This document shows positions 1 through 8,188 of a DNA stretch of 64,000 bases, piece after piece. The notes beneath the pieces were generated by a model. That model was not told the DNA's origin and did no database searches. It worked only from the letters and a program-made list of their open reading frames with translations. Each line of letters opens with the position of its first letter. The first letter of the stretch is position 1. Origin of the DNA: Treponema primitia ZAS-2. Lineage in GTDB: Bacteria > Spirochaetota > Spirochaetia > Treponematales > Breznakiellaceae. The stretch covers positions 3,906,001-3,970,000 of the forward strand of contig NC_015578.1 of assembly GCF_000214375.1 (NCBI RefSeq), read 5' to 3'. The position numbers were made by a program, and so were the translations under genes.

Positions 1-82
1 GCTCCTTCTTGGAACAGCCGATGAACAGCGCCGTCGCTGCCAGGGCGATTAACAGAGCCCCTAAGAAACCTTTTCTTCTCAT
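1..82 (-). CDS. Lipoprotein, N-terminal fragment (cut by window edge)
   Basis: Only the first 27 codons lie in the window. They encode a basic start (MRRKG), a hydrophobic stretch and a lipobox ending in FIGC followed by SKKE, which is a typical bacterial lipoprotein signal peptide with the lipidated Cys at about residue 23. A GGAGG ribosome-binding site lies at 88-92, six bases before the ATG, which fixes the start. Many such proteins in spirochaetes are ABC-transporter binding proteins, but nothing after the signal is visible, so the function cannot be named. It is transcribed divergently from the pyrimidine operon. Confidence 0.75.
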   Translation of the reverse strand, partial: MRRKGFLGALLIALAATALFIGCSKKE

Positions 83-392
83 TTTTTCCTCCATTTCTGC
101 AACATTCACGTTTTATTCGTACTTGCAAGTAACTATATTCATGTATGGGAAAATGATCAAGTATTTTTATGCATCACTTGGCCAAAAAGCCATATTTTAT
201 GCATTTTTTTGCCAAATATCCAAAAAAGCTACATAAATGTATTAAATATTTTGCTTTTTCTTTGAAATTTGACTATTTAGACCTTGCATATAATCAGACT
301 TTATATGTAAACTTTATTGAAATTGAATATATATACATATAAGGTCTATATCCTTGAATAAAATTCCATCTATACAATAGGGGAGGAAAAGT
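83..392. promoter_or_regulatory. AT-rich divergent intergenic region
   Basis: This 310-base stretch separates the lipoprotein gene from the pyrimidine operon and holds no convincing gene. It has two imperfect direct repeats of the form TTTATGCAT(N)TTGCCAAA, at about 167-189 and 198-222, which could bind a regulator. A TATAAT hexamer at 289-294 is a candidate -10 box for the operon, but no well-spaced -35 box goes with it (TTGACT at 269-274 leaves only 14 bases). The operon's ribosome-binding site, GGGGAGG, is at about 380-386. Confidence 0.35.
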
Positions 393-1196
393 ATGGAACA
401 GGGACAAACCCCGTTTTGGCAGCTGGATGATCCGATTGAAATCTCTTTCAAAAACATCGGAATGACCTACCATGCCGCCGGGGGGCTGGATGTAAACGCC
501 CTGGAGAGCTTTTCCCTTAAAATTAAAAAGGGGGAATTTGTATCCCTCCTGGGGCCCAGCGGCTGCGGAAAAACCACCCTCCTCAGAATTATCGCCGACC
601 TGATCAAGCCTACGGTTGGAACGATCTATGTGGGGGGAGAACTGCCGGCGGATGCCCGGCTCAAGCAGAAGTACGGCATCATATTTCAAAACGCAGTGCT
701 CTACGATTGGCGTACGGTCCGGAAAAACGTCAGGCTGCCCCTGGAAATTTTACGGGTCCCCAAAAAGGAACGGGAAGAGCGGGTGGACGAAATGCTGGAC
801 CTGGTGGGACTTTCCGATTTCAGAAACCACTACCCCCACCAGCTTTCTGGGGGAATGCAGCAGCGGGTGTCCATAGCCCGGGCCTTCGCGGTAAACCCGG
901 AGATTCTGTTAATGGATGAACCTTTTTCAGCCCTGGACGAATTTACCCGGGAAAAACTCCACGAGGACCTCCTTTCTATATGGAGGAAAACCAATAAAAC
1001 CGTGGTTTTCGTTACCCACAATATCGCAGAATCGGTGTTCCTCTCTGACCGGGTATGCGTGTTAAGCCCCCACCCGGGACGGCTCAGCGCGGTGATAGAC
1101 ATCGACCTTCCCCGGCCCCGGACAGCGGTGCTGCGGAACAGCCCGGGATTTAACAAGCTGATGGTAAAAATCAGAAACAGTTTCGAGGGCATATAA
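393..1196 (+). CDS. ABC transporter ATP-binding protein, nitrate/sulfonate/pyrimidine family
   Basis: A 267-residue cytoplasmic ATPase that would power the importer formed with the next three genes. The Walker A motif GPSGCGKTT (about residues 55-63), signature LSGGMQQRVSIARAF and Walker B ILLMDEPFSALD are all intact, and the protein is most like the SsuB/TauB/NrtD/ThiZ group. A strong GGGGAGG ribosome-binding site precedes the ATG. It ends directly against the first permease (no gap) and begins an operon with dihydropyrimidinase and other pyrimidine-breakdown genes, so the likely cargo is uracil, thymine, dihydropyrimidine or a related hydantoin. The substrate is inferred from context only. 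Confidence 0.9.
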   Translation: MEQGQTPFWQLDDPIEISFKNIGMTYHAAGGLDVNALESFSLKIKKGEFVSLLGPSGCGKTTLLRIIADLIKPTVGTIYVGGELPADARLKQKYGIIFQNAVLYDWRTVRKNVRLPLEILRVPKKEREERVDEMLDLVGLSDFRNHYPHQLSGGMQQRVSIARAFAVNPEILLMDEPFSALDEFTREKLHEDLLSIWRKTNKTVVFVTHNIAESVFLSDRVCVLSPHPGRLSAVIDIDLPRPRTAVLRNSPGFNKLMVKIRNSFEGI

Positions 1197-2051
1197 ATGA
1201 AGGATAAGCTGTCGAAGTTTTTTGTAACCCTTACCTGGGTGATACTCATCTTTTTTGTCTGGGAATTTGCAGCCTTTATCCTTGATGAGATACTCCACGA
1301 CCGGATGGCCTCCCGCATCCTGCCTTATCCTGACAAAATCGTTTCCCAGATATTTGAGCGTTCAGCCCTGCTCACCCAGCACGCCTCCCTGACCCTTTCC
1401 CGGGCCTTCCTGGGCTTTATCATCGGCGCCGCAGTGGGGTTCTGTCTTGCCCTGATCATGAGCCTGGCAGGGCTGGTGGAACGGATGCTCTTCCCCTATC
1501 TCCTGGTCTCCCAGATGATCCCCATCCTGGGACTCGCCCCCATCCTGATCGGCATCATCGGCGATATCAGCAATACCCGGATTTTTATCGCCGCCTTTAT
1601 CACCTTCTTCCCCGTGGCAACCAATACCCTGGCGGGATTTAAAACCCCGGACCGTGAAAAAACAGATCTGATGTTTTCCTATGCGGCAAATAAATTTACC
1701 CTCTACACAAAACTGATGATCCCCGCCGCGATCCCCTACTTTTTTTCCGGGCTAAAGATCGCCGCGCCCATGGCTATTACCGCAGCAATACTGGTGGATA
1801 CCCTGGGCGGCGCCACCGGGCTTGGCTACCTCATCACCTATTCCCTTTACGGCGGGTTCCCCATCATGGTGTTCTGGTCCAGCGTATTGGTAAGCGCCGC
1901 CCTGGGGATACTCAGCTACTACGCCATTGTATTAATAGAAAAGATATGTATGCCCTATAAGTACCTGGAAAGCGCAGGGGCCCTGGGGCTTCTAAAGCAG
2001 ATACAAAAAATCTTCCGGCCCGTAGGGCAAGGGGGATATACCGCAAAATGA
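1197..2051 (+). CDS. ABC transporter permease (BPD_transp_1), first of two
   Basis: A 284-residue inner-membrane protein with about six hydrophobic segments and the binding-protein-dependent transport fold. The cytoplasmic EAA-like loop is recognisable around YAANKFTLYTKLMIPAAIPY, where the permease docks on the ATPase. It starts one base after the ATPase stop and overlaps the next permease by four bases, so translation is probably coupled. The importer has two different permease genes, which suggests a heterodimeric channel, while many members of this family use one permease twice. Substrate specificity cannot be read from this protein. Confidence 0.88.
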   Translation: MKDKLSKFFVTLTWVILIFFVWEFAAFILDEILHDRMASRILPYPDKIVSQIFERSALLTQHASLTLSRAFLGFIIGAAVGFCLALIMSLAGLVERMLFPYLLVSQMIPILGLAPILIGIIGDISNTRIFIAAFITFFPVATNTLAGFKTPDREKTDLMFSYAANKFTLYTKLMIPAAIPYFFSGLKIAAPMAITAAILVDTLGGATGLGYLITYSLYGGFPIMVFWSSVLVSAALGILSYYAIVLIEKICMPYKYLESAGALGLLKQIQKIFRPVGQGGYTAK

Positions 2052-2836
2052 AACTGATCATGCCGGAAAACAAACTGTCGTTCCGTTTTGTACATTCCGT
2101 ATTGCCCCCGGTTTTGTTCGGGGCCCTTATCATCATCCTGGGGGAGACCAGAATTTTACACGCCCTGCTTTCGGTGACCGAAGTGCAGCTTCCCAAAACG
2201 AGCAGCATACTGCGGGTTATCTTCGAAAACGGCCCTAAAATTGTCCACGACTCCTGGGTAACCCTCCAAGTGTTTCTGGCGGGCATCGTCATTGGCTGTT
2301 TCGCAGGATTTCTGGTGGCCCTCTTCGCCGCCTTTTTCCCCAAATGGGGGGTCGGGGGGCTCACGGTGATTTCCGCGTTCAACGCTATTCCCATTGTCGC
2401 CCTTTCGCCAATCATGCGGCTCTGGTTTTCCAATTCCCCCTTTGCCGCAAAAACTGCGGTAGTAGCGATTGTGAGCATGGTAGCCATGAGCGTAAACGCC
2501 TACCGGGGCCTTACGGACCTCAAGCCCTTTTCCCTGGATCTTATGGAATCCTACGCCGCTTCCAAAGCGGTCATCTTTTTTAAGCTGCGGCTACCCAACT
2601 GCGTCCCCTACATTTTTATCGCCCTGAAAATCAATGTCGCCGCCGCCATGATCGGGGTCATTATCAGCGAATATTTTGCCGCCTCCGTGGAGGGGCTTGG
2701 TTTTGTTATCAGGAACAGCCTGCGGACCACCCAGCTTACTACCGGCTGGGCCTATATTTTAGTCGCTTCTATTATAGGAATTTTGTTTTTTACGCTCATA
2801 AGTTTTCTGGAAAAGAAACTTATGAGAAATAGGTAA
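2048..2836 (+). CDS. ABC transporter permease, second of two
   Basis: A 262-residue membrane protein of the same family as the preceding one, with the permease EAA-like loop at YAASKAVIFFKLRLPNCVPY. It begins inside the stop of the first permease (ATGA overlap), a usual sign of coupled translation and of a one-to-one complex. It would pair with the first permease to make the pore of the predicted pyrimidine importer. A small hairpin (GGGAAA at 2838-2843 and TTTCCC at 2854-2859) follows before the binding-protein gene and may help set the relative amount of the two parts. Confidence 0.87.
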   Translation: MKLIMPENKLSFRFVHSVLPPVLFGALIIILGETRILHALLSVTEVQLPKTSSILRVIFENGPKIVHDSWVTLQVFLAGIVIGCFAGFLVALFAAFFPKWGVGGLTVISAFNAIPIVALSPIMRLWFSNSPFAAKTAVVAIVSMVAMSVNAYRGLTDLKPFSLDLMESYAASKAVIFFKLRLPNCVPYIFIALKINVAAAMIGVIISEYFAASVEGLGFVIRNSLRTTQLTTGWAYILVASIIGILFFTLISFLEKKLMRNR

Positions 2837-2903
2837 CGGGAAAATACTACAGATTTCCCAAAAGGAAGCTGTGTATAAATATTTTCAAAGAGGAGAAAAA
2901 GAG

Positions 2904-3986
2904 ATGAACATTGGCATGAAAAAAACAGGAGGGATACTGTTTGCGGCAGTATTTCTATTTACACTAGCTGGGACAAACGCCGCCGCCGGCGGACAGCAGG
3001 CTAAGGATTCGGGGACAAAACTCGACGAAATCACCATCCAGCTAAAATGGCTGCCCCAGGCCCAGTTCATGGGCTACTATGTGGCGGCCGCCAAGGGCTA
3101 CTACGAAGCGGAGGGGCTCAAGGTCAACATAGTCCCCGGAGGCGGGGACATTACCGAAACCGCCGCAGTCTACTCCGGCCAGGTTGACGTGGGGGTTACC
3201 TGGGTCGCCAACCTCATCGTAGCCCGGGCCAACGGCCTGGACCTGATCGATGTGGCCCAGACCTACCAGCGTTCAGGCCTGGTACTAGTGGCAAAAAAGG
3301 AATCCGGCGTCGCTTCGGGCAAGGATATTACCAACGCCACCAAGGTGGGCAACTGGATGGGGGGCAATGAATACGAAATTAAAGCCCTCTTCAGCGTCCT
3401 CCCCGGCGTTGATGACAACAAATCCCTGATTCAGCAGGGCTTTGACATGAACGACTTTGACAACGGCAACATTACTGCGGCTTCCGCCATGACCTACAAC
3501 GAACTGGGCCTGGTGGTTAATTCTTACGAGGGCGCCCTGGGTTACGGCGACAAGGTTAATGTCATCGACATGAACACCGAAGGTGTGGCCATGCTGGAAG
3601 ACTGTATGTTCGTCAAGGAATCCTGGGCAAAAGCCAACAAGGACAAGCTGGTCCGGTTTATCCGGGCTTCCCTCAAGGGCTGGAAGGACGCCTGCGCCAA
3701 TACAAACGAGGCGGCGGAGATTGTCTTCCGGGCGGGGTCCAGCGTATCCCAGCCCCACCAGCAGTACATGGCCCAAGAAGTAGCAAAACTGGTTACCATC
3801 GACACCAAGGGCGCCACGGTTCCCCTGACCAACCTGGGGGGCTTTGACGTGAGCGCCTTAGAAAGCACCCTTACCAAAACCAAGTCCTATGCGGGTCTTA
3901 CGGACAGCAGCAAGAACACGGTATTGCAGGGGCTTACGGTAAATCAAATTTACGACCCGTCGTATTGGGAAGAAGCGGTTAAATAA
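2904..3986 (+). CDS. Periplasmic substrate-binding protein, NMT1/THI5-like
   Basis: A 360-residue exported binding protein. The start at 2904 is chosen because AGAGGAGAAAAAGAG lies just upstream; an in-frame GTG at 2871 has no such site. The signal peptide runs to about residue 28 and the mature protein begins near AGGQQ, which recurs in the second binding protein of this window. The sequence QLKWLPQAQFMGYYVA followed by KGYYEAEGL is characteristic of the NMT1/THI5 family that binds pyrimidine-like compounds (thiamin and riboflavin precursors, pyrimidines, hydroxymethylpyrimidine). With dihydropyrimidinase next door, uracil or a related base is the best guess for the ligand. Confidence 0.88.
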   Translation: MNIGMKKTGGILFAAVFLFTLAGTNAAAGGQQAKDSGTKLDEITIQLKWLPQAQFMGYYVAAAKGYYEAEGLKVNIVPGGGDITETAAVYSGQVDVGVTWVANLIVARANGLDLIDVAQTYQRSGLVLVAKKESGVASGKDITNATKVGNWMGGNEYEIKALFSVLPGVDDNKSLIQQGFDMNDFDNGNITAASAMTYNELGLVVNSYEGALGYGDKVNVIDMNTEGVAMLEDCMFVKESWAKANKDKLVRFIRASLKGWKDACANTNEAAEIVFRAGSSVSQPHQQYMAQEVAKLVTIDTKGATVPLTNLGGFDVSALESTLTKTKSYAGLTDSSKNTVLQGLTVNQIYDPSYWEEAVK

Positions 3987-4006
3987 GGACCCCCACGGGT
4001 CTTGCC

Positions 4007-4036
4007 GCCGGGAGCGCCCCAGTGTGCGTTCCCGGC
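4007..4036 (+). terminator. Intercistronic hairpin after the binding-protein gene
   Basis: GCCGGGAGCGC at 4007-4017 pairs with GCGTTCCCGGC at 4026-4036 (ten pairs, one mismatch, eight-base loop). There is no T-run, so it is more likely an mRNA-stabilising or attenuating stem than a full terminator. Such stems often follow binding-protein genes, whose product is needed in excess. Confidence 0.55.
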
Positions 4037-4055
4037 GCTTAATAAGGAGAACGCC

Positions 4056-5432
4056 ATGGATTTAATCATTAAAAACGGAACAGTGGTAACTGCTTCGGGA
4101 ATATTCGCTGCCGACATAGGGGTTGAGCAGGGGAAGATAAAAACTATTGCGGAAAAAATCGAAGGTGCCGCTGCCAAGGTGGTGGATGCCAAGGGTCTTT
4201 ATGTACTTCCCGGCGCCGTTGACGTGCATACCCACTTGCAGATGCCCTTTGGCGGCACTGTTTCTGCAGATGGTTACCAGTCAGGCACCAGGGCGGCGGT
4301 CTGTGGCGGAGTTACCACGGTGTTCGACTACGCGATCCAGCGCAAGGGCAAGGGTATCCTGGAAACCGTCAAAGAACGGCAGGCCCTGGCCGAAGGCGGG
4401 GCTTGCAGCGACTACGCATTCCACTGCGCCATCACCAACCTGGGGGAGAACGCAGAATTACTGGACGAATTTCCCGCAGCCGCCGACTACGGGGTCAGCA
4501 GCTTCAAGTGTTTTATGGTTTACCGGAAAGAAGGGATGATGATCGACGATGGCCAGCTCATGCGTATTCTGGAAAAGGCCAAAGATGTGGGGATACTCAC
4601 CAATGTACACGCCGAAAACCCCGATGTGATCGACGCCAGAATCGCTGCTTTTCTCAAAGAGGGCAAGACAAGCGCCTGGTACCACTACCAAAGCCGCCCG
4701 GAATTTGTGGAAGCCGAGGCGGTGAAGCGGGCCATCCATTGGGCGGTATCGGCAAACGCTCCTTTGTACATTGTACACCTTGCCTGCAAAGAAGGCCTTG
4801 AGGCGGTGGCTGAAGCCCGGTCCCAGGGCTATCCCATCTTTGCCGAAACCTGTCCCCAGTACCTGGAATTCACCTCCGATGTGTACAAGCGGGAGGACGG
4901 CAGAAACTTTGTCTGCTCTCCCCCCATGAAAGGGCCGGAAAGCCAGGCCGCCCTCTGGAAAGGGATTCAGCTCGGGGTTATCGACACGGTAGCCACCGAC
5001 CACTGCCCCTTCAAGCAGGCGGAAAAGGACTGGGGCAAGGATAACTTTACCAAAATTCCCAACGGCTGTGCGGGTATAGAGAACCTCTACCCCTATATGC
5101 TTTCTGCGGCCAATTCCGGCAAAATCAGTTTTTCCCGGGCAGTGGAGCTCTGCGCTGAAACCCCGGCGGCCCTCTTCGGCTGTACTGCTAAAGGCAGTAT
5201 TACTGTGGGAAAAGACGCGGATTTGGTACTCTACGATCCCAAGAAAAATTTTGAGATCAGCGTCAAAAATATGCACTCCGATTATGACAACACCATCTGG
5301 GAAGGGAAAAAACTCAAGGGCTACCCGGTCCAAACCTATCTCCGGGGAACCCTGGTCTACGACAACGGAAGCTATGTGGGCGTACCGGGCAGCGGACGGT
5401 ACATAAAACGCGGAGCATCCGGAAGGAAATAA
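4056..5432 (+). CDS. hydA: Dihydropyrimidinase (hydantoinase)
   Basis: A 458-residue cyclic amidohydrolase that opens the ring of 5,6-dihydrouracil or dihydrothymine to the N-carbamoyl-beta-amino acid. Family motifs are present: the metal pair in DVHTHLQMP, the lysine that is carboxylated to bridge the two metals in FKCFMVYRKEGM, further metal histidines in NVHAEN and YIVHLAC, and the aspartate in ATDHCPFK. The length fits the family (about 460). The start at 4056 has AAGGAG upstream; the open frame extends to 4002 but that part has no ribosome-binding site. The Fe-S dehydrogenase gene follows one base after the stop. Confidence 0.93.
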   Translation: MDLIIKNGTVVTASGIFAADIGVEQGKIKTIAEKIEGAAAKVVDAKGLYVLPGAVDVHTHLQMPFGGTVSADGYQSGTRAAVCGGVTTVFDYAIQRKGKGILETVKERQALAEGGACSDYAFHCAITNLGENAELLDEFPAAADYGVSSFKCFMVYRKEGMMIDDGQLMRILEKAKDVGILTNVHAENPDVIDARIAAFLKEGKTSAWYHYQSRPEFVEAEAVKRAIHWAVSANAPLYIVHLACKEGLEAVAEARSQGYPIFAETCPQYLEFTSDVYKREDGRNFVCSPPMKGPESQAALWKGIQLGVIDTVATDHCPFKQAEKDWGKDNFTKIPNGCAGIENLYPYMLSAANSGKISFSRAVELCAETPAALFGCTAKGSITVGKDADLVLYDPKKNFEISVKNMHSDYDNTIWEGKKLKGYPVQTYLRGTLVYDNGSYVGVPGSGRYIKRGASGRK

Positions 5433-5433
5433 G

Positions 5434-6936
5434 ATGGCAGCAAAACTGCGCTTCCTTAACCCCCTGGAGGAAAGCTCCCGGTGTATGATGTGCCATGACG
5501 CCCCCTGCACCGCAGCCTGCGGCGGGAAAAGCGATCCCGCAGCCTTCATCCGCAACGTGCGTTTCGGCATGGGGGAAGAAGCCCTGTCCGCCATGGCGGC
5601 TTGTACTTCCTGTACGGAAAAGCGCTGCGAACGGGCCTGTATCCACTACGATTTTCCCATCCGCATCAGCCAGATTAGGGCTGCCGTCACCCCATCGGCA
5701 GTCTCCACAAGATCACCGCTCAAACCGGATCTGTCCATCGATTTTTGCGGGATACCCTGCGAGAATCCCTTCTTTTTATCCTCCTCCATAGTGGCGGGAA
5801 ACTACGAAATGTGCGCCCGTGCCCTGGACAGGGGCTGGGGAGGGATTGTGTATAAAACCATAGGGATGGGCACGATCCGGGAACTTTCCCCCCGCTTCGA
5901 TGTGCTGAACAAGGAACGCACCTCCTTTGTGGGGTTCAGAAACCTGGAACAGATCTCCGACCGGCCCCTGAAGGACAACTTAGCGGACCTGAAGCGGCTC
6001 AAAGAGAACTATCCCTCCAAGGTCATCGTGGCCTCCATTATGGGAGAGAACGAGGATGAGTGGACCAGCCTAGCAGCGGACTGTGAGAAAGCGGGAGTTG
6101 ATATTATTGAATGTAACTTCTCCTGCCCCCACATGAGCGCCAACGGCCTGGGTTCCGATGTGGGACAAAACCCCGATCTGGTGGCCGCTTTTACCGCTGC
6201 GGTAAGACGGGGAACCCGCCTACCGATTCTGGCGAAGATGACCCCGAACCTGGGCTCCATGGTTCCCCCCGCAAAAGCGGCCCTGCAAAACGGCGCAGAC
6301 GGCATCGCGGCGATCAACACGGTCAAAAGTTTCACCGGCTTCAACCACCAAACCCTCAAAGCCCTGCTGGACGTGACGGGGAAGTCTGCGGTTTCAGGCT
6401 ATTCCGGAAAAGCCATAAAGCCCATTGCCCTGCGTTTCATCTCGGAATTAAAAACCTACCCTTCCACCGCCGCAGCTCCCCTCAGCGGCATGGGGGGCAT
6501 AGAAAACTGGCAAGATGCTTTGGACTTCCTCCTCATGGGATGCGGCAATCTCCAGATCACCACCGCAGTTATGCAGTACGGGTACCGGATCATCGATCCC
6601 CTCAAGGCAGGACTCGCGGCGTTCATGAACCGGAATGGATTTAAAAAAGTAAGCGAAATTGTGGGCCGGGGAATCGGGGTATTTGCCCCCGCCGGGGAAT
6701 TGGACCGGGAGACCACGGTCCGCCCCAAAATAGACGGGGAACGGTGTGTCTCCTGCGGCAGGTGCTTTGTGTCCTGCAATGACGGGGGACATCAGGCGGT
6801 TTTATGGGACACCAAAAAGAGGATGCCCAAAATCGACACATCAAAATGTGTGGGCTGCCACCTCTGTCTCTACGTATGCCCCTCGTCAGCCATATCCGCA
6901 GGCGAGCGGGTCCAAAAGGTAACTGACAAAGTATAG
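5434..6936 (+). CDS. preA: Dihydropyrimidine dehydrogenase PreA with fused N-terminal Fe-S domain
   Basis: A 500-residue flavoprotein predicted to reduce uracil or thymine to the dihydro form. Residues 1-90 carry cysteines spaced C-x2-C-x4-C-x3-C (17, 20, 25, 29) plus a second set, matching the N-terminal [4Fe-4S] domain of mammalian dihydropyrimidine dehydrogenase and of PreT. Residues from about 95 to 430 form the FMN (dihydroorotate-dehydrogenase-like) domain with the catalytic-loop cysteine in CNFSCPH. The C-terminus has two ferredoxin clusters (CVSCGRC and CVGCHLC). The FAD and NAD(P)H domains that sit between these parts in the full-length enzyme are absent, and no separate PreT is nearby, so the electron donor is open; ferredoxin is a plausible guess. 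Confidence 0.88.
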   Translation: MAAKLRFLNPLEESSRCMMCHDAPCTAACGGKSDPAAFIRNVRFGMGEEALSAMAACTSCTEKRCERACIHYDFPIRISQIRAAVTPSAVSTRSPLKPDLSIDFCGIPCENPFFLSSSIVAGNYEMCARALDRGWGGIVYKTIGMGTIRELSPRFDVLNKERTSFVGFRNLEQISDRPLKDNLADLKRLKENYPSKVIVASIMGENEDEWTSLAADCEKAGVDIIECNFSCPHMSANGLGSDVGQNPDLVAAFTAAVRRGTRLPILAKMTPNLGSMVPPAKAALQNGADGIAAINTVKSFTGFNHQTLKALLDVTGKSAVSGYSGKAIKPIALRFISELKTYPSTAAAPLSGMGGIENWQDALDFLLMGCGNLQITTAVMQYGYRIIDPLKAGLAAFMNRNGFKKVSEIVGRGIGVFAPAGELDRETTVRPKIDGERCVSCGRCFVSCNDGGHQAVLWDTKKRMPKIDTSKCVGCHLCLYVCPSSAISAGERVQKVTDKV

Positions 6937-6946
6937 GAGAAATGAT

Positions 6947-8170
6947 ATGTTTACATGTGGAAAAGATCGGGTAAAGGATAAGATAGAAAGTTTTGCCAAA
7001 TTCGGCGACACCGGGAAGGGGGGGATAACCCGTTTTTCTCTGTCCCCGGAGGCCATAGCGGCGCGAAAGGAGTTTATCAAACGGATGGAAGCCCTGGGGA
7101 TACAAACCGTCACCGACGATATGGCCAATATGTACGCCACTGCGCCAGGCACCGACAGCAGCCTGCCCCGGATCGTCCTGGCATCCCACCTGGACTCGGT
7201 GCGGAACGGCGGCAACTACGACGGCATTCTGGGGGTCATCACCGCCCTGGAAGTGGTGGAAACCATAGTCCGGGATAAAATACCCCACCGCCACCCCATC
7301 ACCGCCATGGTCTGGACCAACGAAGAAGGCTCCCTCTACCCCCCGGCCATGATGTCCTCCGGGGTAATCTGCAAAAAATTCGAGAAAGCAACGGTACTCA
7401 AATCCAAAAGCGTTGAGGGAAAGACCTTTGGGGAAGCCCTGGAGGCAAGCGGCTTTGCAGGAAGCGAATCAAATCGGCTTAACCCGCAGGATTACTGCGC
7501 CATGCTGGAACTCCACATCGAGCAGGGCCCCATCATGGAAGCGGAAAAGAAACAAATCGGCGTGGTAGACGGGGTCCTGGGGATGTTCAACTACCGGATC
7601 AGCGCCTATGGGCAATCGGATCACGCGGGGACCACCCCCATGTCCTTCCGCCGGGATGCGCTCCTGGCAGCGGCGGACGCCATAAAATACATCCACACCG
7701 AACTGGATAAACTTGCCAAAGACATAGTCTACACCACCGGGGAAATCGTCCTCCATCCCAACGTCCATACGGTTATCCCCGACTTTGTAGAATTCTCCCT
7801 GGACGTCCGCCATTGGGACCCGGCAATCCTGGAAAAAGCCCTTGAGGTGGTGAAAAACATTCCAAAGGAGATTGATAAGTGCGAGATAAAGTACAAAGAA
7901 GCCTGGTCCCGGAAGCGGGTCAGCTTTAAACCGGAACTGGTGGATCTGGTGGAAAAAAACGCCAAGGAACTGGGCTACTCCTATATGCGTATCCACAGCG
8001 GCCCCGGGCACGATGCCCAGTATGTGGCGGACCTACTCCCCACCACCATGATCTTCGTCCCCAGCAAGGACGGACACAGTCACTGCGAAGAAGAATTTAC
8101 TTCCGTGGAAGAAGCATGGCAGGGCATCAACGTGGCCCTGAACACAATCATTGATATTGACAAACAATAA
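6947..8170 (+). CDS. N-carbamoyl-beta-alanine / allantoate-type amidohydrolase (M20 family)
   Basis: A 407-residue zinc amidohydrolase of the hydantoinase/carbamoylase branch of peptidase family M20. Metal and catalytic motifs are visible: ASHLDSV, GGNYDGILGV, TNEEGSLYP, LELHIEQGP, HAGTTPM in the dimerisation domain, and SGPGHDAQYVA near the end. Between dihydropyrimidinase and a beta-alanine aminotransferase, the natural reaction is hydrolysis of N-carbamoyl-beta-alanine to beta-alanine, CO2 and ammonia (beta-ureidopropionase). Allantoate or N-carbamoyl-L-amino acids are the family's other substrates. TAGGAG lies upstream of the ATG. Confidence 0.9.
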   Translation: MFTCGKDRVKDKIESFAKFGDTGKGGITRFSLSPEAIAARKEFIKRMEALGIQTVTDDMANMYATAPGTDSSLPRIVLASHLDSVRNGGNYDGILGVITALEVVETIVRDKIPHRHPITAMVWTNEEGSLYPPAMMSSGVICKKFEKATVLKSKSVEGKTFGEALEASGFAGSESNRLNPQDYCAMLELHIEQGPIMEAEKKQIGVVDGVLGMFNYRISAYGQSDHAGTTPMSFRRDALLAAADAIKYIHTELDKLAKDIVYTTGEIVLHPNVHTVIPDFVEFSLDVRHWDPAILEKALEVVKNIPKEIDKCEIKYKEAWSRKRVSFKPELVDLVEKNAKELGYSYMRIHSGPGHDAQYVADLLPTTMIFVPSKDGHSHCEEEFTSVEEAWQGINVALNTIIDIDKQ

Positions 8171-8188
8171 TTTTCAAAGGAGAAAATC

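Noticed and set aside
9-236. Plus-strand open frame at 9-236
   Set aside because: It runs against the lipoprotein signal peptide and then through an AT-rich intergenic region; no ribosome-binding site and no protein-like pattern.
4458-5594. Minus-strand open frame of 378 codons opposite dihydropyrimidinase
   Set aside because: It is an antisense shadow in a GC-rich gene; the plus strand encodes an enzyme with all family motifs.
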